64,000 nt of DNA from a cyanobiont of Ornithocercus magnificus (GCA_007996965.1 BIMP01000001.1:992001-1056000); one strand, 5' to 3'; positions 28,069-36,694 are shown, counted from the first letter of the stretch. Numbers and translations: made by a program. The notes: generated from the sequence alone by a model not told the origin.

Positions 28069-29667
28069 ATGGCTCGTGATATTGCAGGCTGGCCACAAGA
28101 GCTTGCCAGTGCTCTACATCAAGTCTTGTGCAGAAAGTTACCGCCTAGCCAAGGTACTGAACAAGAGTTAGAGCCAATTGTTCGGAAGCTTCTAGAGGCC
28201 ACAGCTAATGGCCAGCTTAGTATTACTGTAGACAGCTCAGATATTGAGCAGATCATCTATGCTAGTGGCTGGCTCGATCCATTAACAGGACCTTTGGTTT
28301 TCTCTGATGGACAACTTTTCTGGAAGCGATGGCATGATGAACTAAAAACAGTATTGGATAATTTGCTGCAGAGAATGGCAGATCGTCCGTTATTGCCCGA
28401 GCCTGTCACAATAATCCAGGATCAAAACCTAAGTAGCAACCAGCAAGCAGCAATTAATGCAATAGGGCGAGAGCGCCTCATTTTGCTGAGTGGTGGTCCA
28501 GGAACTGGTAAGACCAGTACCGTCCGAGGCATGCTTCAACGCGCATGGTCACTTGATCCTGATCTCCAAATTGGCCTAGCCGCCCCAACAGGCAAAGCAG
28601 CCCGTCGCTTGCAACAGGTTATCGGGAATATGCCCGGAACAATTAGTTGTGGCACCCTTCACCGTTGGTTGCAGGCCCATGCCAAAGGCTTCAGACGTAA
28701 CGCACGCTATCCACTCAATCTTGACCTGCTGATAGTTGATGAGATGTCAATGGTCGATCTTACATTAATGCGTGCTTTGCTCAATGCTCTTCCTAACTGG
28801 ACTTACCTGGTTTTGGTAGGCGACCCAAATCAGCTAGATCCTGTTGGCCTAGGAGCTGTATGGCGCTACTTGCAGCAGCCAAAGGTGAGGAAGCAGTTTG
28901 AAAAGTCCTCATTTCATCTGCAACATATTTACCGAAACCAAGGGAACTTAACTCGGCTTAGTGCAACACTGAGAGATAGAGGAGAGAAGGTTTTTTGGAA
29001 TGATCTTGAGATAGCTACAAAGTGGCAAGGCAGTAGTAATATATCTTGGCGTCAAGAGACAACAACTTCGATACCAGAAGTTCTGCAGAACCGCTTGCAA
29101 CTTTACCGCAAGACCCTTGAGGCAGCTGCACGTAGCTTAGATATGGCTAAAGTTTATGACTCACCATCTTTTGCCCAGGATTTATTTGAGCAACTTGAGT
29201 CATTGATGGTTCTCTGCCCACGACGTCATGGCCGCTGGAGCGTGGAGAGCATACATCGTGAACTTATGCTTATGCCTAAGCAGCAGTCCTTCTGGCCAAC
29301 CGGGACACCAGTTATCTGCATGGAAAACCAGATCGACCTCGATTTGGCAAATGGTGATTTAGGTGTGGTAATTGGTGATGGGGCAAAGCAAAGAATATTG
29401 TTTGGTGACGCTGGGAAAAATAACAGTCCATGGACGCGGCTAGTTCATCTAACAAGACTGCACAAAGTTGAACTAGCTTATGCAATGACAATCCATAAAG
29501 CGCAGGGTAGCGAGGCAGACAACGTAGTACTGCTCTGGCCAGAGGTAATTACCAGCGGTGATAACCCAGATCGGAGACGTTTACTATACACAGCTATAAC
29601 TAGAGCTAGACATCACTTGCAAATCATTACTCCACCACAAGCCAAAGCTGAGGGAGGTTCACCCTAG
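28069..29667 (+). CDS. recD: Exodeoxyribonuclease V alpha chain (RecD helicase)
   Basis: About 532 residues from ATG 28069, one base after the recB stop; the frame runs upstream to 28033 inside recB, but MARDIAGWPQELAS is the more natural start. SF1B helicase motifs: Walker A LLSGGPGTGKTSTVRG near 138-153, APTGKAARRL, CGTLHRWL, Walker B LIVDEMSMVD near 219, LVGDPNQLDPVGLG and C-terminal AMTIHKAQGSEADNVVL and YTAITRAR. Slightly shorter than E. coli RecD (608). 5'-3' motor of the complex. Confidence 0.95.
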   Translation: MARDIAGWPQELASALHQVLCRKLPPSQGTEQELEPIVRKLLEATANGQLSITVDSSDIEQIIYASGWLDPLTGPLVFSDGQLFWKRWHDELKTVLDNLLQRMADRPLLPEPVTIIQDQNLSSNQQAAINAIGRERLILLSGGPGTGKTSTVRGMLQRAWSLDPDLQIGLAAPTGKAARRLQQVIGNMPGTISCGTLHRWLQAHAKGFRRNARYPLNLDLLIVDEMSMVDLTLMRALLNALPNWTYLVLVGDPNQLDPVGLGAVWRYLQQPKVRKQFEKSSFHLQHIYRNQGNLTRLSATLRDRGEKVFWNDLEIATKWQGSSNISWRQETTTSIPEVLQNRLQLYRKTLEAAARSLDMAKVYDSPSFAQDLFEQLESLMVLCPRRHGRWSVESIHRELMLMPKQQSFWPTGTPVICMENQIDLDLANGDLGVVIGDGAKQRILFGDAGKNNSPWTRLVHLTRLHKVELAYAMTIHKAQGSEADNVVLLWPEVITSGDNPDRRRLLYTAITRARHHLQIITPPQAKAEGGSP

Positions 29668-29788
29668 AAATGGAGCATGTCGAGAGGCCAAGGGGGAAAG
29701 TGCTCTTAATAGTGATATCCTACAAGGAACACCTTTTGGCAGGGTCAAGGCAGCACTACGCGTTAATCAAGCGATGGGACGTTGCCGG

Positions 29789-29817
29789 GACCTGAGCTGA
29801 AGGATTGCAGCTAGGTC
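29789..29817 (+). promoter_or_regulatory. Hairpin immediately before the DEAD-box helicase start codon
   Basis: GACCT-G-AGCTG (29789-29799) pairs with CAGCT-AGGTC (29808-29817): ten base pairs with one bulged G and an 8-base loop, AAGGATTG, that contains an SD-like AAGGA. The stem ends 6 bases before GTG 29824. Such a position would affect ribosome access; cold-regulated helicase mRNAs in other cyanobacteria have structured leaders. Regulatory function is inferred. Confidence 0.45.
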
Positions 29818-29823
29818 AGCAAC

Positions 29824-31632
29824 GTGCAAGACATCAATCAACCGTCCCTCGCGGGCGCCGGCGATCGAGCCGCGGTCTGTCGTGTGGACCTTGGTGAGTC
29901 AACCGCTAATGTCCCTGAGAAGACTCTTGCCACCGCAATTGTGTCTGGAGAGGGAGAGTCAGGGTTTGACGGCTTTGGCTTCAGCCAAGCACTTCTGGAC
30001 ACTCTTAGTGCAAAGGGATACAGCAGTCCTTCACCAATCCAGCAAGCTGCATTCCCAGAATTGATGCTTGGCCGCGACCTCGTTGGCCAAGCCCAGACTG
30101 GAACAGGTAAGACGGCCGCCTTTGCATTGCCTCTTATAGAGCGCCTTGAACCATCTGACGGGCGCCCCCAGGCCCTTGTTCTCACGCCGACTCGGGAGTT
30201 AGCGATGCAGGTAGCCGAGGCATTTCGTGCCTACAGCGCAGGCCACCCTCAACTACGTACCCTTGCAGTGTACGGGGGATCCGATTTCCGTTCCCAAATT
30301 TATGCACTGCGTCGTGGTGTTGAGGTCGTAGTTGGTACACCAGGTCGGGTGATGGACCACATTCGACAAACAACTCTCAACTGCAGTGGTCTACGCAGTC
30401 TCGTACTCGATGAAGCTGACGAAATGCTGCGTATGGGCTTCATCGACGATGTCGAATGGATTCTTGAGCAACTGCCGTCGCAGCGCCAGGTAGTTTTGTT
30501 CTCCGCAACGATGCCTGCTGAGATTCGGCGCTTATCAAAACGCTATCTCAATGATCCTGCTGAAATCACAATTCGCATGCAGGAGAGAGAAGCTCGGCGT
30601 ATCCGGCAGCGTTGCATCACAATTCAGAATACATACAAACCTGAAGCTCTCCGGCGGGTGCTTGATGCTGTTACAGCTGATGGCGTGATCATATTCGCTC
30701 GTACAAAAGCCATCACCCTCACGGTGGCAGAGTCGCTTGAAGCTGCTGGCCATAACGTCGGTGTCCTTAACGGTGATGTACCTCAATCGCAGCGTGAAAG
30801 AACTGTTGATCGTCTTAGGCGTGGCAGTGTCAATGTGCTCGTAGCAACTGATGTGGCAGCTCGTGGACTTGATGTGGACCGCATTGACTTAGTTATCAAT
30901 TACGACATGCCATTCGATAGCGAGGCTTATGTACATCGCATCGGCCGAACTGGCCGTGCCGGGCGTTCTGGTGAGGCGATCTTATTTGTGACCCCTCGCG
31001 AACGTCGATTCCTGGGCTCACTAGAGCGAGCCGTTGGACAAGTTATTGAAACAATGGCTATTCCCAGCAATGCTGAAATCAACCAAAGCCGCCTAGATCG
31101 CTTGCATCAGCGTCTCATCATAGCTACGGGGACGGAGCGGGATCATGCTGATGAAACCGCTTTGCTCTCAGAACTGCTGCAGCGTGCTGCCCGCGAGCGA
31201 AATCTGTCTACTGAGCAATTAGCAATGGCAGCGCTCAGTCTAGCTGTTGGACCTGCACCACTTCTTGCCCGCGGTGATGAAAATTGGCTAAACCAAGCTA
31301 CAACAGGGTCAGGACACCGGAGAGGCGGCAGTGATGAGCGCCAGGGCGATCGACAACGTGGACCAAGGCGTATAGATCGTTCACGTCCCCCTGAGCCCGG
31401 TATGGGCCGCTATAGAGTTGAAGTAGGACACCGTGATCGAGTCAAGCCAGGCAATCTGGTCGGGGCCATAGCAAATGAAACTGGGCTGGGAGGACGGCAG
31501 ATTGGCCGCATCCAGATTTTTGACTCCTACAGTTTGCTGGATCTTCCAAGTGAGCTTTCAGATAATGTCCTGAATAGCCTTAAGCGGCTCAAGGTTATGA
31601 ACCGGGAACTTCAGATCAAATCATTGCCCTGA
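29824..31632 (+). CDS. deaD: DEAD-box ATP-dependent RNA helicase (CsdA/DeaD type)
   Basis: 602 residues, GTG start at 29824, so the start codon lies 6 bases after a hairpin. Q motif FGFSQALLDTLSAKGYSSPSPIQ near 50-72, Walker A AQTGTGKT near 94-101, PTRELAMQ, VVGTPGRVMDH, DEAD (LDEADEML near 196), SATMPAE, VATDVAARGLDVD and HRIGRTGRAG. An Arg/Gly-rich linker near 495-525 leads to a DbpA/CsdA-type RNA-binding domain at the C-terminus (YRVEVGHRD, PGNLVGAIANETGL, IGRIQIFDSYSLLDLP). Unwinds structured RNA in ribosome assembly and cold adaptation. First of three close genes with the exported small protein and the RRM gene. Confidence 0.95.
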   Translation: MQDINQPSLAGAGDRAAVCRVDLGESTANVPEKTLATAIVSGEGESGFDGFGFSQALLDTLSAKGYSSPSPIQQAAFPELMLGRDLVGQAQTGTGKTAAFALPLIERLEPSDGRPQALVLTPTRELAMQVAEAFRAYSAGHPQLRTLAVYGGSDFRSQIYALRRGVEVVVGTPGRVMDHIRQTTLNCSGLRSLVLDEADEMLRMGFIDDVEWILEQLPSQRQVVLFSATMPAEIRRLSKRYLNDPAEITIRMQEREARRIRQRCITIQNTYKPEALRRVLDAVTADGVIIFARTKAITLTVAESLEAAGHNVGVLNGDVPQSQRERTVDRLRRGSVNVLVATDVAARGLDVDRIDLVINYDMPFDSEAYVHRIGRTGRAGRSGEAILFVTPRERRFLGSLERAVGQVIETMAIPSNAEINQSRLDRLHQRLIIATGTERDHADETALLSELLQRAARERNLSTEQLAMAALSLAVGPAPLLARGDENWLNQATTGSGHRRGGSDERQGDRQRGPRRIDRSRPPEPGMGRYRVEVGHRDRVKPGNLVGAIANETGLGGRQIGRIQIFDSYSLLDLPSELSDNVLNSLKRLKVMNRELQIKSLP

Positions 31633-31643
31633 GGTAAACTTTA

Positions 31644-31934
31644 GTGAAGTCAAGACTTCGCCTGGGGGTTGCTACTCTCGGAGTAAGCGGCTTGCTCAGC
31701 CTAGCTGTACTGGCGACCAGCAACTTTGAAGCTTGGTCAAGCCAGAACAGGGCTATCGCAAGGCTATGTCTTGCAGGATTTAATGCTGCCATGAACCATG
31801 CTGGCAAGGATCCTCCAGCTGGTATGGCTGACTACACTTGCCAGTGCTTCATGAAGCAGGTTAATGCTGAGCTTACAATCGTTTCAGCACAGGCCACATG
31901 CAGTGAGCGTGCTGCTGCTCGCTTTCAGCTCTGA
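31644..31934 (+). CDS. Small exported cysteine-containing protein, unknown function
   Basis: 96 residues from GTG 31644. A good Shine-Dalgarno GAGG (31631-31634) overlaps the helicase stop codon and lies 9 bases before the GTG, supporting the start and coupling to the helicase gene. N-terminal signal-like segment (about 5-25, RLGVATLGVSGLLSLAVLA) without lipobox. The mature part has four cysteines: RLCLAGFN, DYTCQCFMKQ, ATCSERA. A CxC pair plus single cysteines suggests disulfides in the periplasm or thylakoid lumen. I do not recognise the family. A GTCAGCA/TGCTGAC hairpin follows at 31958-31973. Confidence 0.7.
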   Translation: MKSRLRLGVATLGVSGLLSLAVLATSNFEAWSSQNRAIARLCLAGFNAAMNHAGKDPPAGMADYTCQCFMKQVNAELTIVSAQATCSERAAARFQL

Positions 31935-32356
31935 ACCAAGTTTTGGTGGTTCCCTCAGTCAGCATCTGCTGACATCCAAATAGGTAGCAAGTTGTTGCAG
32001 CGACAAGGTCTTAAAGATAGGCACTTAACCGGATCTGTAGCGTCACGGGCCAGTAGTGCCGAGCTTGGGAGCCAAATCCGACCAGGGGGCAGAATCTCCA
32101 CTCGCACCCAGCCCGGCAGCAGACATCAACAGCTCAGCCACGAGTCACTGTCTGGCACATCATTGGCATGACCACGACTCTCTCCGGTGTCCGCTTGTAG
32201 CTTTTGCTTCACTCTCATTTTTGATGAACTGGTCTCCCCGGGCTGTAACGTCGGTAGGTATCAGGCCCGCCTTCGGCTCCTCCGGTCTCAGCGTCGGAGG
32301 TCATGACGAGATCCACGGTTTACTGATCACCACCCTCGTCCACGTCCCCCGAGGTC
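31935..32356. other. GC-rich intergenic leader before the RRM gene
   Basis: 422 bases. The first part holds a GTCAGCA/TGCTGAC hairpin (31958-31973) that may end the upstream transcript. From about 32040 on, the stretch is visibly more GC-rich than other spacers here and contains the tandem hairpin/start elements at 32279-32360. A 112-codon frame (32056-32394) overlaps the RRM start, has no motif and is rejected. The length and composition suggest a long structured 5' leader. Confidence 0.45.
31958..31973. terminator. Hairpin after the small exported protein gene
   Basis: GTCAGCA-TC-TGCTGAC, perfect inverted repeat 24 bases after the stop at 31934. There is no T-run, so it is at best a weak terminator or a 3'-end stabiliser. 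Confidence 0.3.
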
Positions 32357-32361
32357 ATGAC
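32279..32361 (+). promoter_or_regulatory. Tandem hairpin-start modules with a 7-codon upstream ORF before the RRM gene
   Basis: Module 1: CCTCCG (32279-32284) pairs with CGGAGG (32295-32300), followed by TC and ATG 32303, which opens a 7-codon ORF (MTRSTVY, stop 32324-32326). Module 2: CCTCG (32334-32338) pairs with CGAGG (32350-32354), followed by TC and ATG 32357, the RRM gene start. The 11-mer GAGGTCATGAC is shared at 32297 and 32351. In both, the purine run next to the start is in the 3' arm of a hairpin. Possible translational control element; function inferred. Confidence 0.45.
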
Positions 32362-32644
32362 CATCTACATCGGAAATCTCTCCTTCCAAGCTGAGCAAGA
32401 GGACCTTGTCCATCTGTTCAGTCACTACGGTGAAGTGCGCCATTGCAGTCTGCCTCTTGACCGTGAGACAGGGCGGAAAAGAGGCTTTGGATTTGTTGAT
32501 ATGGTCAATGAAGCTGATGAGCAAGCAGCGATCGACGACTTACAAGATGTGGAATGGATGGGACGAATGATCCGCGTCAACAAGGCAACGCCACGTGAGG
32601 GAGGTCGTGGTGGTGGCCAATCTCGCGGAGGCCAGCGCTGGTGA
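32357..32644 (+). CDS. RNA-binding protein with one RRM domain (Rbp family)
   Basis: 95 residues. RNP2 is IYIGNLSF at residues 3-10 and RNP1 is KRGFGFVDM near 42-50. A Gly/Arg-rich tail (PREGGRGGGQSRGGQRW) follows the RRM at about 78. This is the cyanobacterial Rbp type with glycine-rich tail, often raised in the cold and involved in mRNA binding or localisation to thylakoids. Start ATG 32357 lies two bases after a GAGG in a hairpin, see the regulatory element. A good intrinsic terminator lies at 32705-32727. Confidence 0.93.
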   Translation: MTIYIGNLSFQAEQEDLVHLFSHYGEVRHCSLPLDRETGRKRGFGFVDMVNEADEQAAIDDLQDVEWMGRMIRVNKATPREGGRGGGQSRGGQRW

Positions 32645-32704
32645 CGACCGCCGACTAAAGCAGGTGCCTAGGTCTCCTTCTGAGCAATTCGTAGTGCTTG
32701 CCAG

Positions 32705-32727
32705 GACTATGGGATAGTCTGATTTTT
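32705..32727 (+). terminator. Intrinsic terminator of the RRM gene
   Basis: GACTAT-GGG-ATAGTC (32705-32719) followed by TGATTTTT. Located 60 bases after the RRM stop. Stem is short but the T-run is well placed. Confidence 0.55.
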
Positions 32728-32741
32728 ATATCTTCTTTGGT

Positions 32742-32766
32742 CTTGAGAGCTCCTGTAACTCTCAAG
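32742..32766. repeat. Perfect 8-bp inverted repeat before the ABC exporter
   Basis: CTTGAGAG (32742-32749) and CTCTCAAG (32759-32766) with a 9-base spacer, about 40 bases before the ATG at 32807. Could be a second terminator stem, a leader hairpin or an operator. Confidence 0.35.
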
Positions 32767-32806
32767 TCGATGAGCCGGGAGCTTAAATAGTGATTTACGG
32801 AGGTTT

Positions 32807-34609
32807 ATGTCCTCCTACCCTAGGCACAACCATAGTGAGCTGCGACGTCTGCTACATCACATTGGCTCTCGGCGCCGACAGCTACGTGCTGCCGTTGCCT
32901 GCTCGGTCCTTAACAAAGTCTTCGACCTTGCTCCACCGGTTCTGATTGCTTTGGCTGTAGACGTGGTGGTTAGAGAGCAAAACTCCTGGCTGGCCCGACT
33001 CGGCTTTATTTCAGTACCAAGCCAGCTAGTTACTCTAGCCATATTTTCCTTCTTGATTTGGACTGCTGAGTCTTTATTTGAATATCTGTATGGTTTACTT
33101 TGGAGGAATCTTGCCCAGGCAACGCAACACGAACTACGACTTGAGGCCTATAGCCACTTACAGCAGCTGGAGATGTCATTCTTCGAAGTTGACAACAGCG
33201 GTAGGCTATTATCAATTTTAAACGATGATATTAATCAGCTTGAGCGCTTTCTTGACCACGGCGCTAATGCGATGCTTCAGCTTGCCGCAACGATTGCACT
33301 TGTGGGCAGCGCCATGCTGTGGGCGGCACCTGGCATAGCACTGCTTACATTTCTCCCAATCCCAGTCATTTTCTGGGGGTCTCTATATTTTCAGAGCCGT
33401 TTAGCTCCCCGATATCGTGAAGTGCGCCAGAAAGCTAGTGATATAGCAGCCCGCTTAACAAATAATCTTGGAGGCATGCTCACTATTAAGAGCTTTGCTA
33501 ATGAAGCCTGTGAGCTAGAACGACTCTGTATGGCCAGCGAGGCTTATAGACGTTGCAATAGCCAGGCAATCCGACTATCAGCTGCCTTTATTCCCTTGAT
33601 CCGCTTCGCTATCCTTTTTGCCTTTCTTGCAATCTTGTTACTGGGAGGCCTTCAGGCTTGGGAAGGCAAACTTGGTGTTGGAACATATAGTTTTCTAGTC
33701 TTCATCACACAGCGATTGTTATGGCCACTCACTACACTTGGCCATGTACTTGATGATTACCAGCGTTCGATGGCCTCTACCCGGAGGGTACTGGACTTAA
33801 TCGATACGCCGATTGCTATTGCTGAAGGTAACAGGTCAGTTTCTCCTAAATGCTTGCGAGGCGAGATCAACTTTTGCCATGTCAATTTTGCATATATGGG
33901 TCGAGAGACCTTGATGCAAGATTTTTGCTTACACATTCCCGCAGGCCAAACACTAGGCATCGTCGGTGCTACAGGATCAGGCAAGAGTACCCTTGTGAAG
34001 CTGCTCCTTCGTCTCTACCCAATGCAGAGTGGTGAGATAACAATTGATGGGCTGCCTATAGAGAGTCTGCTGCTACAAGACCTACGGCGCTGTATAGCTC
34101 TTGTAAGTCAGGAGGTTTATCTCTTTGAGGGCACGGTAGCCGAAAACATTGCTTATGGTCATGCCGACGCAGGACTAGCAGCTGTGCGTAGAGCAGCTGC
34201 GCTTGCCGAGGCAAGTGAGTTCATTGAGTGTCTTCCCCAAGGTTTCGATTCACTTGTCGGTGAACGTGGCCAAAGACTCTCGGGCGGGCAGCGGCAACGT
34301 ATTGCTTTGGCGCGCGCTATCATGAAACAAGCTCCGGTCATGATCTTGGATGAGGCAACGGCAGCGGTGGATAATGAAACAGAAGCAGCTATCCAGAAAT
34401 CTCTTAGACACATTACTAACAACCGGACGACAATTATAATTGCCCACCGCTTAAGTACTGTGCGGCATGCTGACCAGATAGTAGTAATGGAAAATGGTCA
34501 GATTGCAGAGCAGGGTTCCCACACCCAGTTGATCCACTGTAATGGTAGTTATGCTGACCTTTGGCGAGTACAGGCAGGACTACAGCCAGAGGAGCAACTA
34601 CAACTCTAG
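32807..34609 (+). CDS. ABC exporter, fused membrane and ATPase domains (MsbA/HlyB-like)
   Basis: 600 residues. N-terminal transmembrane domain (about 20-310) with six predicted helices, e.g. LVTLAIFSFLIWTAESLFEY and FAILFAFLAILLLGGL. The ATPase domain starts near 345: Walker A GATGSGKST near 386, Q-loop LVSQEVYLFEGTV, signature LSGGQRQRIALARA near 490, Walker B VMILDEATAAVD and H-loop IIAHRLSTV. A half-size transporter that should dimerise. Substrate unknown: lipid, drug or peptide. A clear GGAGG precedes the ATG. Confidence 0.9.
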   Translation: MSSYPRHNHSELRRLLHHIGSRRRQLRAAVACSVLNKVFDLAPPVLIALAVDVVVREQNSWLARLGFISVPSQLVTLAIFSFLIWTAESLFEYLYGLLWRNLAQATQHELRLEAYSHLQQLEMSFFEVDNSGRLLSILNDDINQLERFLDHGANAMLQLAATIALVGSAMLWAAPGIALLTFLPIPVIFWGSLYFQSRLAPRYREVRQKASDIAARLTNNLGGMLTIKSFANEACELERLCMASEAYRRCNSQAIRLSAAFIPLIRFAILFAFLAILLLGGLQAWEGKLGVGTYSFLVFITQRLLWPLTTLGHVLDDYQRSMASTRRVLDLIDTPIAIAEGNRSVSPKCLRGEINFCHVNFAYMGRETLMQDFCLHIPAGQTLGIVGATGSGKSTLVKLLLRLYPMQSGEITIDGLPIESLLLQDLRRCIALVSQEVYLFEGTVAENIAYGHADAGLAAVRRAAALAEASEFIECLPQGFDSLVGERGQRLSGGQRQRIALARAIMKQAPVMILDEATAAVDNETEAAIQKSLRHITNNRTTIIIAHRLSTVRHADQIVVMENGQIAEQGSHTQLIHCNGSYADLWRVQAGLQPEEQLQL

Positions 34610-35007
34610 GCATACGCCACGCATCAACTAACCCAGCAATATTCCTACACTACTACCTAAGTTAGCATCTCTAGGTTCATCTATCTCTACCTAAAAGCTA
34701 CATTAATAATGGTATTAGCCACCCTGCTTGGCTTTTCCATACTATAGTTAGGCTGGTAATCTCTAGGTAGCTTGACTGAGTGCTTTTATGAAAAGATCCT
34801 TATCCAGATCAATAGACTCACATTACTAATTAGTATTTATTAGGTTTAGCCAGACTTGCGAAAAATGTTAACTGTTACCAGAGTCCACAGTAACTGGCTA
34901 TAAGCCAGCTAGTTCATATTGCCTAGATGCCTGGGCAAAAGCCAGTTGCCCAAAGTGTAGTGAAAACTGCCTGAGGCAAAAATTTAGAATGTCGGGGCTA
35001 TGTTTAT
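34610..35007. other. Intergenic region before the LCP gene, with hairpins
   Basis: 398 AT-rich bases. Perfect stems: CTGGCT-ATA-AGCCAG at 34894-34908 and TGGGCAA/TTGCCCA at 34932-34952 with a 7-base loop. A small TGCC-TGA-GGCA stem near 34968-34978 follows. They lie within 115 bases of the GTG at 35008 and could form its leader. No gene seen. Confidence 0.4.
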
Positions 35008-35967
35008 GTGATACATGACTTGTCTATCTCTACATCTCCGGAGCATATTGAGCAGGTGGAAGTCCCCAACAAGCCTCAACAGCCAAGGTACTGGCTAGTG
35101 CTTCTGGCCGCGGTTCTGGGCCTTAGTGGCAGTATGCTAATTTTGATCCTCACGCATATAGTTTTAGTCCGTCAGTCTCAAATATGGCGGGCGGTAGGGC
35201 TGCTTCCACTCGCTAACTCTTTTACAGCATGGACTGGATTTAGGCAAAGAGATATCGTGGTACTGGGTCTTGATAATGGTGGTAATAACACTGATACTAT
35301 TTTTACTGTTAGCGTGCATAATGGTGAGACGCATATTACACAAATTCCACGAGATAGCTACCTTAATAGTTATAGCTTTGGCCCACTAAAGGTAAATGCA
35401 CTATACGCACGCGGTGGACCTGAAGTGGTTAAGAGTGAGCTAAGTCGTCTAATGCTTAGGCCAGTCCGCCATCACGTAGTTGTGAACCTACATGGTATAC
35501 GTGAGCTAGTGAATCTAATAGGCGGCGTTAGAGTTAATGTTCCTAAGCGTATGTACTACGTCGACCGAGCTCAGGACTTAGTAATTGATTTGCAACCTGG
35601 TTATCAGAACTTAAAAGGTCACGACCTAGAAGGATTTCTGCGGTGGCGTCATGATAGCGAGGGAGACTTGGGACGTCTCCGCCGCCAGAAGATGGTATTG
35701 CGTGGTCTATTCCGCTCAATGACAGGACCTGAAAATATACTTCAACTGCTTCGTCTGGTAAGCACTGCAGAATCACACCTCACGACAGACCTCGGGCCCT
35801 TGGATTTGGGTCGGTTAGTTACTACAATAGGCACTACAGAACTTCAGGCTAACCGTCTCCAAGGCAGTCCCTTTCTACGAGATGGGATTAGCTATCTTGA
35901 TATCCGCTGGCCTAATTCAGCTCATAGTGATGAAAATATCAATTGGCACAATTATCCGGTTTTTTAG
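35008..35967 (+). CDS. LytR-CpsA-Psr (LCP) family glycopolymer transferase
   Basis: 319 residues from GTG 35008. One transmembrane helix near 28-55 (YWLVLLAAVLGLSGSMLILILTH region), then the extracytoplasmic LCP domain. Key parts: DIVVLGLDNGGNNTDTIFTVSV, catalytic-type ITQIPRDSYLNS, PLKVNALYARGGPEVVKSEL and GFLRWRHDSEGDLGRLRRQKM with the conserved Arg/Asp set. LCP enzymes attach lipid-linked glycopolymers to peptidoglycan. The active-site set looks complete, unlike the second LCP-like protein at 59645-60547. Confidence 0.88.
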   Translation: MIHDLSISTSPEHIEQVEVPNKPQQPRYWLVLLAAVLGLSGSMLILILTHIVLVRQSQIWRAVGLLPLANSFTAWTGFRQRDIVVLGLDNGGNNTDTIFTVSVHNGETHITQIPRDSYLNSYSFGPLKVNALYARGGPEVVKSELSRLMLRPVRHHVVVNLHGIRELVNLIGGVRVNVPKRMYYVDRAQDLVIDLQPGYQNLKGHDLEGFLRWRHDSEGDLGRLRRQKMVLRGLFRSMTGPENILQLLRLVSTAESHLTTDLGPLDLGRLVTTIGTTELQANRLQGSPFLRDGISYLDIRWPNSAHSDENINWHNYPVF

Positions 35968-36079
35968 TCAATGTTATGAAGATATCACCTTTACGGTTAG
36001 TCTAATGGTACGGTTATGCACCTATCAGTAAACTACAAGTTTTTACTTTAGTGTAGATAGATTGTTCAGACTAAATGCA

Positions 36080-36694
36080 TTAGATGAGTAGTGCAAATGA
36101 GTCAATTACTTTACTAAATAGGGATTTAACCTTTGGCCAACGTGCTTCATTCGTGCTTGCGGCTAGGGTGTATAAGCGGCCACGGTCAGCTACAACCGTT
36201 GCTAGCTCGTGACGGTCTCTTTCCTGTAAATGTACTGCATATTCTAAATCATAAAAGGTGCGACCACCGACCTCTCGCTTCCCTGCTTCAACTAAGTCGG
36301 CTTCACGGCCACTGCCATCTGGAGCAATTACTTCACGTCTTATGCGCTCACCAATAGCGACAGGGCTACCTAAAGCCACGAGCTTGCTTTCGTCATCAAT
36401 CTCAGAGATCACTAGACTTACCGTTTCATCACTGTGGATCAGATCATGAAATACTACTTGTGGTCCTCCACTAACAACAACACGAGTCCAGCCAGTGGGA
36501 TATAGGAAGGCATAACGACCATCAGGACTCTGGAATGACTGTAGACCTGCTGTGGGACCGCCGCAGGCAACTAATGACAGAGCTAAGCAATAGCTAACCA
36601 GCAGCTTCAGATAGCGATGTCGGCGGACCTTGCACCCCACAACCCTGCTCTGATCCCAGTCAGTCAAGACACCACCACTTGAGTTTTGCGGCAT
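36080..36694 (-). CDS. psbP: Photosystem II PsbP-like lipoprotein (CyanoP)
   Basis: Up to 204 residues. The lipobox is LSLVACGG, so the mature protein is lipid-anchored at Cys on the lumenal side. The PsbP fold blocks follow: QSFQSPDGRYAFLYPTGW, VVFHDLIHSDETVSLVISEI, GERIRREVIAP, GGRTFYDLEYAVHL and a conserved end LYTLAASTNEARW..VKSLFSKVIDSF. ATG 36694 puts ~20 polar residues before the signal peptide; GTG 36640 (GCKVRRHRYLKLL) is the more natural start. CyanoP assists early photosystem II assembly. Confidence 0.9.
   Translation of the reverse strand: MPQNSSGGVLTDWDQSRVVGCKVRRHRYLKLLVSYCLALSLVACGGPTAGLQSFQSPDGRYAFLYPTGWTRVVVSGGPQVVFHDLIHSDETVSLVISEIDDESKLVALGSPVAIGERIRREVIAPDGSGREADLVEAGKREVGGRTFYDLEYAVHLQERDRHELATVVADRGRLYTLAASTNEARWPKVKSLFSKVIDSFALLI

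Noticed and set aside
32056-32394. 112-codon plus-strand frame in the RRM leader
   Set aside because: Low-complexity His/Ser/Pro composition, no family motif, and it runs over the well-supported RRM start in another frame.
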